Shown piece by piece: positions 28,726 to 37,313 of a stretch of DNA of 64,000 nt (the stretch's first letter is position 1; each line of letters starts with the position of its first letter). The notes under the pieces are model-generated. The model saw only the letters and a list, made by a program, of their open reading frames with translations. It was not told where the DNA came from and did no database searches. This DNA is from JADJOY01 sp016713535 [NCBI: Deltaproteobacteria bacterium] (lineage in GTDB: Bacteria > JADJOY01). The stretch is from positions 186,001 through 250,000 of the forward strand of contig JADJOY010000008.1 of the NCBI GenBank assembly GCA_016713535.1, written 5' to 3'. The translations under genes were made by a program, and so were the position numbers.

Positions 28726-29895
28726 GTGCTCGATTTCGATCCGTTCGACCCCGCCGTGATCCGCGACCCGTACCCCTGGTACGCGCGCCTGCGCGAGGAG
28801 GCGCCGCTTCACCACGTGGCGTCGCGGAACTACTGGGTGCTGACGCGCTACGCGGACGTCCGCGAGGCGTTCCGCGACCACGAGACCTTCTCCTCCGCCC
28901 ACGGAAACAGCCCCGAGCCCGGTTTCCAGCCCGGGCTCATCGCCACCGACCCGCCCAAGCACACACGGCTCCGCCGGATCGTGCAGGCGGTGTTCACGCG
29001 GCGCGCGATCGAGGAGTCGTGGGGGGCGCGGATCCGGGCGATCTGCGAGGAGCTGATCGCGCCGTTGCTCGACGGCGAGCCGTTCGAGGCGTTCCGACGC
29101 CTCACGCTGCCGCTGCCGGTGCAGGTGGTCGTCGAGATGCTCGGCATCCCCGACGGCGACCTCGCCCAGTTCAAGGCCTGGTCGGACCACATGGTGGAGG
29201 GGGTGAGCCAGCACCTCGACGCCGACGTCCAGCGCCGCACCGCCGAGGCGTTCAAGGGGCTCAACGACTACTTTCACGACAAGGTCCGCGAGCGCCGCAC
29301 CGGCTCGGGCACCGACCTCATCACCCGCGTCGCCCAGGCGGGCGAGGGCGAGGCGCTCACCGACAAGGAAGCCTCGCACTTCTGCATCTTGCTGCTCATC
29401 GCGGGGAACGAGACCACCACCAATCTGCTCGGCAACGCGCTGCTGGCGCTGATGGAGAATCCGGCCGAGCTGGCGAAGCTGCGCGAGCGGCGCGCGGAGC
29501 TCTTGCCGGGCGCCGTCGAGGAGATGCTGCGCTTCGGGCCGCCGTCGAAGTGCTTTTTCCGCCACACCACGCGCCCCGTCGAGATCCACGGGCAGACCAT
29601 CCCCGACGGGGTGCGGGTGATGCTGACGATAGCTGCCGGCAACCGCGATCCGCGCGCGTTCCCCGAGCCGGACGCCTTCCGCGTCGACCGCGTCACCGAC
29701 AACGACCACCTGTCGTTCGGCAGCGGCATCCACCACTGCCTGGGCTCGATGCTGGCGCGTCTCGAGACCGTCACCTTCTTCGACGTGCTGCTGGCGCGCG
29801 CGCGGGCGCTCGAGCCGTGCGGCGAGGCGCGGCTGGTCCACAACGTGATCGTCCGCGGTCCCGACCACCTGCCGATGCGGCTGGTGGTGGCGTGA
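28726..29895 (+). CDS. Cytochrome P450
   Basis: The protein has 389 residues. I chose the GTG at 28726 because GGAGGG lies six bases upstream. The more distant ATG at 28663 falls inside the shared operator, and homologues begin at about FDPFDPAVIRDPYPWY. Conserved parts are TDPPKHTRLRRIVQAVFT (C-helix), LLLIAGNETTTNLLGNAL (I-helix oxygen-activation motif), EEMLRF and the haem loop FGSGIHHCLGSMLARLE with the cysteine ligand. It is a soluble bacterial class I type needing a ferredoxin partner, which is not seen in the window. It leads an operon with an AhpD-like protein, the ETF:quinone oxidoreductase and a SnoaL-like protein. Confidence 0.95.
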   Translation: MLDFDPFDPAVIRDPYPWYARLREEAPLHHVASRNYWVLTRYADVREAFRDHETFSSAHGNSPEPGFQPGLIATDPPKHTRLRRIVQAVFTRRAIEESWGARIRAICEELIAPLLDGEPFEAFRRLTLPLPVQVVVEMLGIPDGDLAQFKAWSDHMVEGVSQHLDADVQRRTAEAFKGLNDYFHDKVRERRTGSGTDLITRVAQAGEGEALTDKEASHFCILLLIAGNETTTNLLGNALLALMENPAELAKLRERRAELLPGAVEEMLRFGPPSKCFFRHTTRPVEIHGQTIPDGVRVMLTIAAGNRDPRAFPEPDAFRVDRVTDNDHLSFGSGIHHCLGSMLARLETVTFFDVLLARARALEPCGEARLVHNVIVRGPDHLPMRLVVA

Positions 29896-29917
29896 TGGGG
29901 CGTCACGGCCGCAGCGC

Positions 29918-29944
29918 GGGCGGGGATGAACCCCGCCCCTACGG
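29918..29944. repeat. Intergenic palindromic repeat (GGGCGGGG-atgaa-CCCCGCCC-CTACGG)
   Basis: First of two copies in opposite orientation between the P450 and the AhpD-like gene. Confidence 0.75.
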
Positions 29945-29980
29945 TTCGGCGCGCCGCCGGAACGTCTCCGACCCCGCGAT

Positions 29981-30007
29981 CGTAGGGGCGGGCCCTGCGC
30001 CCGCCCG
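29981..30007. repeat. Intergenic palindromic repeat, CGTAG-leading orientation
   Basis: CGTAGGGGCGGGC-cctgc-GCCCGCCCG, 36 bases after the preceding copy and inverted relative to it. Confidence 0.75.
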
Positions 30008-30024
30008 AATCCGAGGAGCATTCG

Positions 30025-30381
30025 ATGCCATCCGAGAAGTTCGAGAAGGGCGCGAAGGTGTTCGAGGAGGTGATCGGCTTCCGCCCCCCCGAGGAGGGGC
30101 CGGCCTTCCTCAAGCTCACGATCGAGAACCTGTTCGCCGACGTGTGGGCGCGCGAAGGGCTGTCGATCCGCGACCGGCGCCTCATCACCCTCACGATCCT
30201 CCTCACGCAGATGAAGGAGGAGTCGCTGGCGCTTCACCTGCGCCAGGCGCTGAAGGGTGACCTGACCAAGAAGGAGCTCTCCGAGCTCATGATCCACGTG
30301 GCGCACTACGCGGGCTGGCCGGTCGGCCAGCTCGGCTTCGATACGTTGATGAAGACCCTCGCCGAGACGAAGAAGCCGTAG
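30025..30381 (+). CDS. Carboxymuconolactone decarboxylase / AhpD-like protein
   Basis: The protein has 118 residues, with GAGGAG upstream of the ATG. It is an all-helical CMD-family protein (IRDRRLITLTILLTQMKEES and the core LSELMIHVAHYAGWPVGQ). The catalytic CXXC of true AhpD is absent; the HVAHYAGWP core with conserved histidines matches the decarboxylase-like branch. It forms oligomers in known cases. Its operon position between a P450 and the ETF:quinone oxidoreductase suggests a role in the same catabolic route, substrate unknown. Confidence 0.88.
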   Translation: MPSEKFEKGAKVFEEVIGFRPPEEGPAFLKLTIENLFADVWAREGLSIRDRRLITLTILLTQMKEESLALHLRQALKGDLTKKELSELMIHVAHYAGWPVGQLGFDTLMKTLAETKKP

Positions 30382-30403
30382 CGGCGGGGCCTGTCCCCGC
30401 CCG
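30378..30403. repeat. Intergenic palindromic repeat (GTAGCGGCGGGG-cctgt-CCCCGCCCG)
   Basis: It overlaps the stop of the AhpD-like gene and lies before the ETF:quinone oxidoreductase. Confidence 0.65.
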
Positions 30404-30436
30404 AAGCTCCCGCCCACCGCAGAACGGAACCCGAGA

Positions 30437-32554
30437 ATGGAAGCGACTCGACAGATCTACTGGAACATCGCCTTCGGCATGGCGATCTACGGTCTCGCCG
30501 CGGTCGCGGTGGGCTTCGCGGCTCGCGGAGTCTTCCGGCGCGTCCAGCTCTGGAAGCTCGGCGGCGCCGCGCTCCGCACCGACCGCATGGGCGAGCGCGC
30601 CCGCGGTCTGGTCGCCGAGATCTTCGGCCATCGCCGGCTGCTGCGCGACCCGGTACCCGGCGTGGCGCACCTCTTTGTCTTCTACGGCTTCCTGGTCGAG
30701 CTGATCGCCACCGGCATGATCGCGGTCCAGGAGTGGACCGGCATCCACTATCTGAAGGGTCCGCTCTACCTCGGCTACTCGCTGGTGAGCGACGTGTTCG
30801 GGCTGCTCGGCCTCGTGGGCTGCGGGATCTTCCTTTGGCGGCGCGGGGTCCAGAAGGTGCCGCGCCTTCACACCGTGACCGACGACTGGATCGCCATCGG
30901 GCTCTTGGCGCTGGTGTTCGCGCAGGGCTTCGTCGTCGAGGGCTTCCGCATCGCGGCCACCGAGCTGCGCCAGAACCCGGGGCTCGCGGTGTGGTCGCCG
31001 GGCGGCTTCCTGGTGGCGAAGGCGGTCTCCGGCCTGAGCGAGGGTGCGCTGCACGCGGTCCATCGCGGTGTGTGGTGGTTCCACGCGTTCACCGCGTTCG
31101 GGCTGCTCGGCTACATGGCGTACGGCAAGTTCAACCACATCTGGTTCGGCACCGCGAACATCCTGCTCCGCAACCTCGAGCCGAGCGGCAAGCTCGGCCA
31201 CTTCGACATCGACAAGGCCCTCGAGAGCGACCCCGACGGCGACGTCGTGCTCGGCACCAGTCAGATCGAGCAGTACCCGTGGAAGAGTCTCCTGGACCTC
31301 GACGCCTGCATGAACTGCGGGCGCTGCGAGGCCGTGTGCCCGGCAAGCCAGAGCGGAGTGCCGCTGTCGCCGCGCAAGCTCATCCAGGACATGAAGGCTC
31401 ACCTCACCGAGGTGGGCCCGGCGTCGCTGCTGGCGCGGCTCGCCAAGGGTGAAACGGTCGCTGGAGTCGCCGGTGCCGGGAACGGTGGGGCCGCCGGCGG
31501 GGATGCGGTTGCCGCACGCTCGCCGCTCTTCGGCGACGCGCCCGAGAACGCTACCGACCCGCGCCCCGCGGTCCTCGAGGTCGAGCTGTGGGGGTGTCGC
31601 ACCTGCGGTGCCTGCACCCAGGAGTGCCCGGTCTTCATCGAGCACATCCCCAAGATAGTGGACATGCGCCGCCACCTGGTGATGACCGAGTCCAAGATGA
31701 GCGACGCGGCCCAGCTCATGCTCAAGAACATGGACGACCGCATGCACCCGTGGGCGAAGGCGCCCCACAACCGCGACGAGTGGTACCAGGACCTCGACGT
31801 GAAGATCCTCGGCGACGGCGCCACCGCCGAGTACCTCTACTGGGTGGGCTGTACCGGCGCGATGATCGACCGCAACATCCAGGTGACGCGCGCGATGGTG
31901 AAGGTGCTCAAGGCGGCGGGGGTGGACTTCGCGATCCTCGGCTCGGAGGAGGTCTGCACCGGCGACCCGGCGCGGCGCGTGGGCGGCGAGTTCACGTTCC
32001 AGCTCTGCGCCAAGCAGAACATCGAGACGCTCTCGAACTACGGCGTCAAGAAGATCATCACCACCTGCCCGCACTGCTTCAACAGCTACAAGAACGAGTA
32101 CCCGGACTTCGGCGGCAACTACGAGGTGGTGCACCACACCCAGCTCATCGAGGAGCTGATCCGCGCCGGCAAGCTCAAGCTCAAGAGCGGGCTCGAGTCG
32201 CTCACCTACCACGACCCCTGCTACCTGGGGCGCCACAACGGTGTGTACGAGGCGCCGCGCGCGGTCCTCGACACCCTCGCGGCACCCGGCGGGCGGATCG
32301 AGATGGAACGCAGCCAGTCGAAGTCGCTCTGTTGTGGTGCGGGCGGCGGTTACGCGTGGATGGACGACGACCCCACCACCCGCATCAACCACATGCGGCT
32401 CGCCGACGTGAAGGAGTGCGGCGCCAAGACCGCGGCGGTGTCGTGCCCGTTCTGCATGCAGATGTTCGACGACGCGCTCAAGACGCTCGATCCCGGCAAG
32501 ACCATCCGCGCCGCGGACATCGCCGAGCTGGTGGCGGAGGCGCTCGAGGCGTGA
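30437..32554 (+). CDS. Membrane ETF:(mena)quinone oxidoreductase-type Fe-S protein (EMO/EtfD-like)
   Basis: The protein has 705 residues. The N-terminal 250 or so form a NarI-like membrane domain with histidines for haem b and several helices. Two 4Fe-4S motifs follow: CMNCGRCEAVCP near 290 and CRTCGACTQECP near 388. Then come two CCG domains as in heterodisulfide reductase HdrB (CTGDPARR, CPHCFNSYKNEY, HDPCYLGRHNG, CCGAGGGYAWM, CPFCMQMF). This architecture is that of the EMO family, which passes electrons from reduced ETF to menaquinone during beta-oxidation. EtfAB is encoded in the divergent operon, giving a complete path to the membrane. Confidence 0.9.
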   Translation: MEATRQIYWNIAFGMAIYGLAAVAVGFAARGVFRRVQLWKLGGAALRTDRMGERARGLVAEIFGHRRLLRDPVPGVAHLFVFYGFLVELIATGMIAVQEWTGIHYLKGPLYLGYSLVSDVFGLLGLVGCGIFLWRRGVQKVPRLHTVTDDWIAIGLLALVFAQGFVVEGFRIAATELRQNPGLAVWSPGGFLVAKAVSGLSEGALHAVHRGVWWFHAFTAFGLLGYMAYGKFNHIWFGTANILLRNLEPSGKLGHFDIDKALESDPDGDVVLGTSQIEQYPWKSLLDLDACMNCGRCEAVCPASQSGVPLSPRKLIQDMKAHLTEVGPASLLARLAKGETVAGVAGAGNGGAAGGDAVAARSPLFGDAPENATDPRPAVLEVELWGCRTCGACTQECPVFIEHIPKIVDMRRHLVMTESKMSDAAQLMLKNMDDRMHPWAKAPHNRDEWYQDLDVKILGDGATAEYLYWVGCTGAMIDRNIQVTRAMVKVLKAAGVDFAILGSEEVCTGDPARRVGGEFTFQLCAKQNIETLSNYGVKKIITTCPHCFNSYKNEYPDFGGNYEVVHHTQLIEELIRAGKLKLKSGLESLTYHDPCYLGRHNGVYEAPRAVLDTLAAPGGRIEMERSQSKSLCCGAGGGYAWMDDDPTTRINHMRLADVKECGAKTAAVSCPFCMQMFDDALKTLDPGKTIRAADIAELVAEALEA

Positions 32555-32973
32555 GCGCCACGGTGGAGGAGCGTCTCGCGCGGCTCGAGGACCTGGAAGT
32601 GATCCGCGACCTCGCGCGCCGCTACGCCGACGCGGTGTGGCGGCGCGACGTCGAGGGCGCGATCGCGCTCTTCACCGAGGACGGCGTGATGGACACCGGC
32701 GATCGCCCGCCCATCCGTGGGCGCGCCGCGCTCGGCGAGGCCTATCGCGCGATGGTGGGCGGCGCGAACGAGTTCCTGCCGTTCGTGGCCAACCACGTGA
32801 TCGACCTCGACGGCGATCGCGCTACGGGCCGCTGCTACCTCGACCTGCGCGCCACCGTGGCGGGCGAGCGCCGGATCGGCGGTGGCCACTACGAAGACGT
32901 GTACAGGCGCACGACGGGCGGCTGGCGCTTCGCTGCGCGCAAGCTCGTGCTGCGCTTCCTCGCGCCCTACTGA
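32551..32973 (+). CDS. SnoaL-like / NTF2-fold protein
   Basis: The protein has 140 residues. The GTG start at 32551 overlaps the upstream stop (GTGA), so translation is coupled. It has the NTF2 cone fold: VIRDLARRYADAVWRRDVEG, LFTEDGVMDTGDRPPIRGRA, GHYEDVYRRTTGGWRFAARK. Such proteins are isomerases, cyclases or dehydratases, or non-catalytic ligand binders, common in steroid and aromatic catabolism. It is the last gene of the P450-led operon. The second P450 operon also ends with an NTF2-fold protein. Confidence 0.87.
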   Translation: MSATVEERLARLEDLEVIRDLARRYADAVWRRDVEGAIALFTEDGVMDTGDRPPIRGRAALGEAYRAMVGGANEFLPFVANHVIDLDGDRATGRCYLDLRATVAGERRIGGGHYEDVYRRTTGGWRFAARKLVLRFLAPY

Positions 32974-33028
32974 GCGCGGGCGAGCTGGCGAGAGCCCCGA
33001 CACACCCACGCGTCACGTGGAGGACCGT

Positions 33029-33054
33029 GTAGGGGCGGCCGCAAGGCCGCCCGC
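33029..33054. repeat. Intergenic palindromic repeat (GTAGGGGCGGCC-gcaa-GGCCGCCC)
   Basis: First of three copies in the 233-base gap after the SnoaL-like gene; nearly the same sequence as 22503-22529. Confidence 0.75.
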
Positions 33055-33113
33055 GATCGGGATCGGGATCGCCGGGGCTACGACTGCGGGCGCCGATCAA
33101 CGCCCGAGAAATC

Positions 33114-33138
33114 GGGCGGGCGTGAAGCCGCCCCTGCA
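33114..33138. repeat. Intergenic palindromic repeat (GGGCGGGC-gtgaa-GCCGCCC variant)
   Basis: Second copy in this gap; the tail is decayed (CTGCA in place of CTACG). Confidence 0.65.
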
Positions 33139-33163
33139 AACCCATGCGGTTACCCGACGGGAG

Positions 33164-33192
33164 CGTAGGGGCGGCCGTGAGCCCGCCCGCGG
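33164..33192. repeat. Intergenic palindromic repeat (CGTAGGGGCGG-ccgtgag-CCCGCCC)
   Basis: Third copy in this gap, followed by the word GGTCCCTCGCGCC that also adjoins the copy at 22503. Confidence 0.7.
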
Positions 33193-33206
33193 TCCCTCGC
33201 GCCGGC

Positions 33207-34882
33207 TCAGGTGAAGTGCCGGGGGAGGTCGCCCAGGGCGTAGCCGACGAAGCGGACGCCGTAGTGGTGGACGAGGTCGTGGACGGCGGCGAGGTAGGGC
33301 AGGCGCTTCTCGATCGCCATCGCGGGTAACCGCTCCGCGAGGCCCCGCGTCAGGGCGAGGGCGCTCTCCGGGCTGGTCGCCGCGGCGCTCAGGCACGGGT
33401 CGAGCGCGGCGCACCAGTGCTCGGATCCCCACGGCTCGACGAGCTCGCTCAGCGCCACCAGCTCGCCCGGCAGCTTCATCGCCCAGTGGGTGCGCTCGAT
33501 CCGATCCTTCGCGAACGCCTCGTTGACTGCCGCGACGTGGTCGCCGCGGCCGAGCTCGGCGGCGGCCGCGCCGAGGGCGACGTAGCTTGCGACGGTGCCC
33601 GCCTTCGCGGCGCCGAGCTCACCGGCGTGGCGGAGGAACGTCTCGGCCTGCCCGGAAGGCACGAGCGCGTGCGCGGTCTCGGCGAGACGGTCGAGGTGCT
33701 CGCGGCCGAGCGCCGCGAGGATCGGCCCGAGGCGGGCGAGGGTGCCCGCGAAAAGCGGATGGTGCGCTGGCGGCACCCGTGCCGCCCATTCGCCCACGCC
33801 GCTCGTCGCCAGCGCGACCGCCTCCGGGGACCACGCGGCGCAGGTCACGAGCGCGTCGAGCCACGCCGCTGTGGCCTCGCCATCGCCGAGCAACCGCGCC
33901 GTCGAGGCCAGCCCCGCGAGTTGCGGCGCGAGCTCGCCGAGCACGAACGGCACCGCCTCGATCGAGAACTCGCGCACCAGCCGCGTGAGCTGGGCGACGT
34001 AGGCCTCCACGTGGCCGGGGGCGAGCGCGCCGAGCGATGCCACGAGGTTCCCGATCGCCGCGCGGTCGAGGGCGAGCGGGATCGGCGCGAGCGCGGCGAG
34101 GGCCTCGAGGGCCGGGCCGACGAGCAGCGGCTGGCCGCTGGCGAGGGTCGCGAGCGTGTCGGCGAGCGCCACGCTCACCGACGAGCGGCGTAGCGGCGGC
34201 GGCTCGGTGTCGCTGTTCAGGCCGTCGACGAGGGCGCGCGCCAGCTCACCGTGCCCGGCGCCGCACGCGATCTCGACGACGCGCACCACGCCCGCGAGCT
34301 CGGCGGCGCGCTGCGGAGGGAGCTTCGAGATCGGCCGGTACTCGGCGAGCACCACGAGATCGGCGCCGCCGCCGAGGGCGCCCCGAACCACCGAGACCGG
34401 TGCGTGGTCGGCAAGCTCAGGAGCGACCCAGGTGCGCCCGCGGCGCGGCTCACTCCGCTCGCGTCGGCGCCGCCGACCGCCGCCGCGGTGCGGGTCAGGC
34501 GGCGGCGCTGCGCTCCGTACGGATGATCGAAGGTGAAGAGCTTCCGCTCGAGGACGGCGATCGACTCCACGGCCGCGTCGGCGCTTTCGCTCGCCGCCAG
34601 GACGCGCCCGAGCGCGCGCCACTCGGCGGCGGTCCCGGGGTAGAGCCGGCCGGGCGCCTCGACGATCGCGCGCAGCGCGTGCAGCACGCGAGATCGACTC
34701 GCGGCCTCGGTGAAGCGGCGCTCGAGCTCGCTCACGCACGCGAGCACGGGACCGAGCCGATCGGCGAGAACGGGCTCGAGCGAGGCGCGATCGATCGTCA
34801 CGGGCGGGCGCTGGGCGGTCGGAGCCGTCGCGGTGCGTCGCAACGCGCGCGGCCACGTCGGAGGCGGCGCGGAAGATACCAC
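33207..34882 (-). CDS. Large hypothetical protein, helical (frameshifted)
   Basis: About 558 residues if read across a break near 34438-34450. The N-terminal 145 or so residues (LEPVLADRLGPVLACVSELE, RLYPGTAAEWRALGRVLAAS) are in one frame. The rest (RTWVAPELADHAPVSVVRGA, GHVEAYVAQLTRLVREFSIE, YLAAVHDLVHHYGVRFVGY) is in another. The body is Ala- and Leu-rich with repeated short helices, suggesting a solenoid or tetratricopeptide-like scaffold, but no consensus repeat is clear. No signal peptide or catalytic motif is seen. The start is uncertain (GTG 34882, or an internal GTG near 34802). It is divergent from the MFS transporter. Confidence 0.55.
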
Positions 34883-34936
34883 GGCACGATCGCACCGCCC
34901 GCGCTAGGATCGCGCGCCCCGAGCCGCGGAGCCCCG

Positions 34937-36247
34937 ATGATCGAGATCGACGCAGACGCCGAGCAACGCCCCTCCGACGAGCCCGGCTGGTACGCGTATT
35001 ACGTGTTGGGCCTGCTCTGGCTCGTCTACGTCTTCAACTTCGTCGATCGCCAGGTGCTCGCGATCCTCCTCGAGCCGATCAAGAAGGACCTCGGCGCCTC
35101 CGACACCGCAATGGGGTTCTTGAGCGGCTTCGCGTTCGCACTCTTCTACACCGTTGCGGGGATCCCGATCGCGCGCTGGGCGGACCGCGGCACGCGCCGC
35201 ACCATCATCACGATCGGCCTCGCGCTGTGGAGCGGCATGACCGCGCTCTCGGGGATGGCGCGCGGGTTCGTGGAGCTGGCGGCTGCGCGGGTCGGGGTGG
35301 GGGTCGGCGAGGCGGCCGGCAGCCCTCCCGCGCACTCGCTCCTCTCCGACTACTTCCCGCCGCACCGGCGCGCGACCGCGCTCGGGATCTACGCCGCTGG
35401 GGTGTACGTGGGGGTGATGCTCGCGTTCGTGGGCGGCGGCTACGTGGCGACCCACTTCAGCTGGCGCACGGCGTTCCTGCTGGTGGGGTTGCCGGGGCTT
35501 CCGCTCGCGGCGCTGGTGCGGCTCACGGTGCGCGAACCGGCGCGCACCGCGGGACAAGGGGTGGCGGCGAGCGACGACCGCCCGAGCCTGGGAGAGGTGC
35601 TGCGTTTCCTCGCGAGCAAGCGCTCGTTCGTGCTGGTGGTGGTGGCGGCGGCGTTCAACACCCTCGCCGGCTACGCGGTGCTGACCTGGGGCGCCTCGTT
35701 CCTGCGCCGGGTCCACGCGATGCCGATCGGGCAGGTGGGGACCTCGCTCGGGCTGATCGTGGGGATCGGCGGCACGCTCGGCTCGTGGCTGGGCGGCGTG
35801 CTCGCCGATCGGCTCGGTCAGCGCGATCCGCGGTGGTACGGGCTCGTCTCCGCGATCGTGTCGGCGCTCGGCGTGCCGTTCGCGGTGGCGTTCCTGCTCG
35901 CGCCGAGCGCCACGACGGCGCTGGTGGCTTTCACGCCCTATTACGTGCTGGCGCAGATGTACATCGGCGCGATGCTCGCGGTGACGCAGTGCGTTGTGAC
36001 GCCGCGGATGCGCGCGACCGCCTCCGCGGTGGTGCTCTTCGTGCTCAACCTGTTCGGCCTCGGGCTCGGCCCGCTCGTGGTGGGTGCCCTCAACGACGCG
36101 CTCAAGGCGCGCCTCGGTGACGTCGCGATCCGCTACTCGCTGCTCGGCGTGGTCGCGGTGAGTGCCCTCTCGGTGCCCTTTTTCGTCGCGGCAGCCCGGC
36201 ACATGCGCCGTGATCTGGGGGCGGGACCGGTCACTCGAGGTCGATGA
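34937..36247 (+). CDS. MFS transporter (spinster-like)
   Basis: The protein has 436 residues from the ATG at 34937 and 12 predicted helices. Loop 2-3 carries a typical MFS motif, IARWADRGTRRTIITIGLAL, and FNFVDRQVLAIL in helix 1 is common in the spinster/hexuronate-like branch often found near lipid and aromatic catabolism genes. Its 3' end overlaps the convergent gene by 17 bases. The substrate is unknown. A role in uptake or export of an organic acid or lipid-like compound is a guess from the family. Confidence 0.9.
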   Translation: MIEIDADAEQRPSDEPGWYAYYVLGLLWLVYVFNFVDRQVLAILLEPIKKDLGASDTAMGFLSGFAFALFYTVAGIPIARWADRGTRRTIITIGLALWSGMTALSGMARGFVELAAARVGVGVGEAAGSPPAHSLLSDYFPPHRRATALGIYAAGVYVGVMLAFVGGGYVATHFSWRTAFLLVGLPGLPLAALVRLTVREPARTAGQGVAASDDRPSLGEVLRFLASKRSFVLVVVAAAFNTLAGYAVLTWGASFLRRVHAMPIGQVGTSLGLIVGIGGTLGSWLGGVLADRLGQRDPRWYGLVSAIVSALGVPFAVAFLLAPSATTALVAFTPYYVLAQMYIGAMLAVTQCVVTPRMRATASAVVLFVLNLFGLGLGPLVVGALNDALKARLGDVAIRYSLLGVVAVSALSVPFFVAAARHMRRDLGAGPVTRGR

Positions 36248-37145
36248 AGATCGGGCGGTGGTCGGAGACGCGGTAGAGGTTGGGGACCGCGTGGGGCGGC
36301 GTGCTGATGCCGGGGACGATCACGGGCCCTTCGGCGTGCATCCATTCCGGGTCGGCGATGGCGGGGTCGCGATCGAAGGCGTAGATCCGCGCCTCGCCGC
36401 GCACCCGGGACGTGAGGCGTGGCGAGGTGAAGACGTGGTCGATGATCTGGCGGTCGAGGTAGCTCGACCACGGCTCGTCGTCGCCCGGGCCGGACTCGGC
36501 GGGCTCGACGACCGGCTCGTGCCACAACCAACTCGTCATCGCGCCCTCGGTGAGCGGCGTGAGCGAGGCGCGGTGGCGCGGTTCGTTGAAGTCCCCGATC
36601 AGCACCGCGTCGGCGGTGCGCAGACCGACGAACGTTCCGTCGACGTCGAAGCCCTCCACCCACGCGGCGATCGCGTGGGCCTCGCGGGCGCGCTTGGGCG
36701 ATCCCGGGTCGTCGCGCTCGGGGTCGGGTGCGTCGCCCGACGACTTGAGGTGGACGCCGATCACCGTGAGCCCTTCGCCGGTGCCGCGGTCGCGCAGCTC
36801 GGCCACCACGCTGCGGCTCGCGGGGCTCGGCAGCTTGTGGCGCTGCACGAGCTGGAAGCGCTCGGAGTCGAAGGCGAGCGCCACCTTGAGGATCTTGTCG
36901 TTGCCGGCGCTGGCGAGGAAGCGCCCCGCGTCGTCCGAGAGCCGGTAGCGGCGGCCGAGGGCGGCGCCGACCTCGGTGAGCAGCGCATCTAGGGCGGCGA
37001 GGTCGAGGACCTCGGGCAGGACCAGCACGTCGGCGTCGAGCTGCGCGAGGACACGCGTGAGGAGCGCGAGGTCGTCGGGGGTGCGCTCGACGCGGTGCGG
37101 CGGGTGGGCCGGGAAGAAGAACAGGTTGAAGCCCGCGACGCGCAT
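36231..37145 (-). CDS. Endonuclease/exonuclease/phosphatase family protein
   Basis: The protein has 304 residues from the ATG at 37145 (MRVAGFNLFFFP). It has the DNase I-like fold: a first-strand Asn, DADVLVLPEVLDLAALDALL with the metal-binding Glu, GLTVIGVHLKSSGDAPDP with the catalytic His, DAVLIGDFNEPRHRASL with the GDFN motif, IIDHVFTS, and the terminal RVSDHRPIFIDL with the SDH motif. All metal and catalytic residues are in place. It could cleave phosphodiesters in nucleic acid or lipid headgroups. It is cytoplasmic as read, with no signal peptide. Confidence 0.9.
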   Translation of the reverse strand: MRVAGFNLFFFPAHPPHRVERTPDDLALLTRVLAQLDADVLVLPEVLDLAALDALLTEVGAALGRRYRLSDDAGRFLASAGNDKILKVALAFDSERFQLVQRHKLPSPASRSVVAELRDRGTGEGLTVIGVHLKSSGDAPDPERDDPGSPKRAREAHAIAAWVEGFDVDGTFVGLRTADAVLIGDFNEPRHRASLTPLTEGAMTSWLWHEPVVEPAESGPGDDEPWSSYLDRQIIDHVFTSPRLTSRVRGEARIYAFDRDPAIADPEWMHAEGPVIVPGISTPPHAVPNLYRVSDHRPIFIDLE

Positions 37146-37233
37146 GCCCGGAGTGTCCGCGCGGGCGGCCTTGGGGGCAAGCGCCGCTGGCCGGGGGGCA
37201 CGGTGCTGGAGCGTCGAGCACCACGATCGGCGA

Positions 37234-37258
37234 GCGGCCGACGGAGCGGCCGCGCTCC
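37234..37258. repeat. Short palindrome GCGGCCG-acggag-CGGCCGC (second copy)
   Basis: Same 25 bases as 4458-4482, in the divergent gap ahead of the GH5 lipoprotein. Confidence 0.6.
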
Positions 37259-37313
37259 AGCCTCTCGCGTCCGCTGGCGCTGCGTCGCGGTTTCGGGGTA
37301 GGAAGACGCGCCC

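Noticed and set aside
28663-28728. ATG at 28663 as the P450 start
   Set aside because: It lies inside the shared operator and lacks a ribosome site; the GTG at 28726 has GGAGGG at the right distance.
28363-30417. A 684-codon minus-strand open frame across the P450
   Set aside because: It is the reverse complement of the P450 and AhpD-like genes; composition is not protein-like.
30287-32392. A 701-codon minus-strand open frame
   Set aside because: Antisense to the ETF:quinone oxidoreductase, which has clear Fe-S motifs on the other strand.
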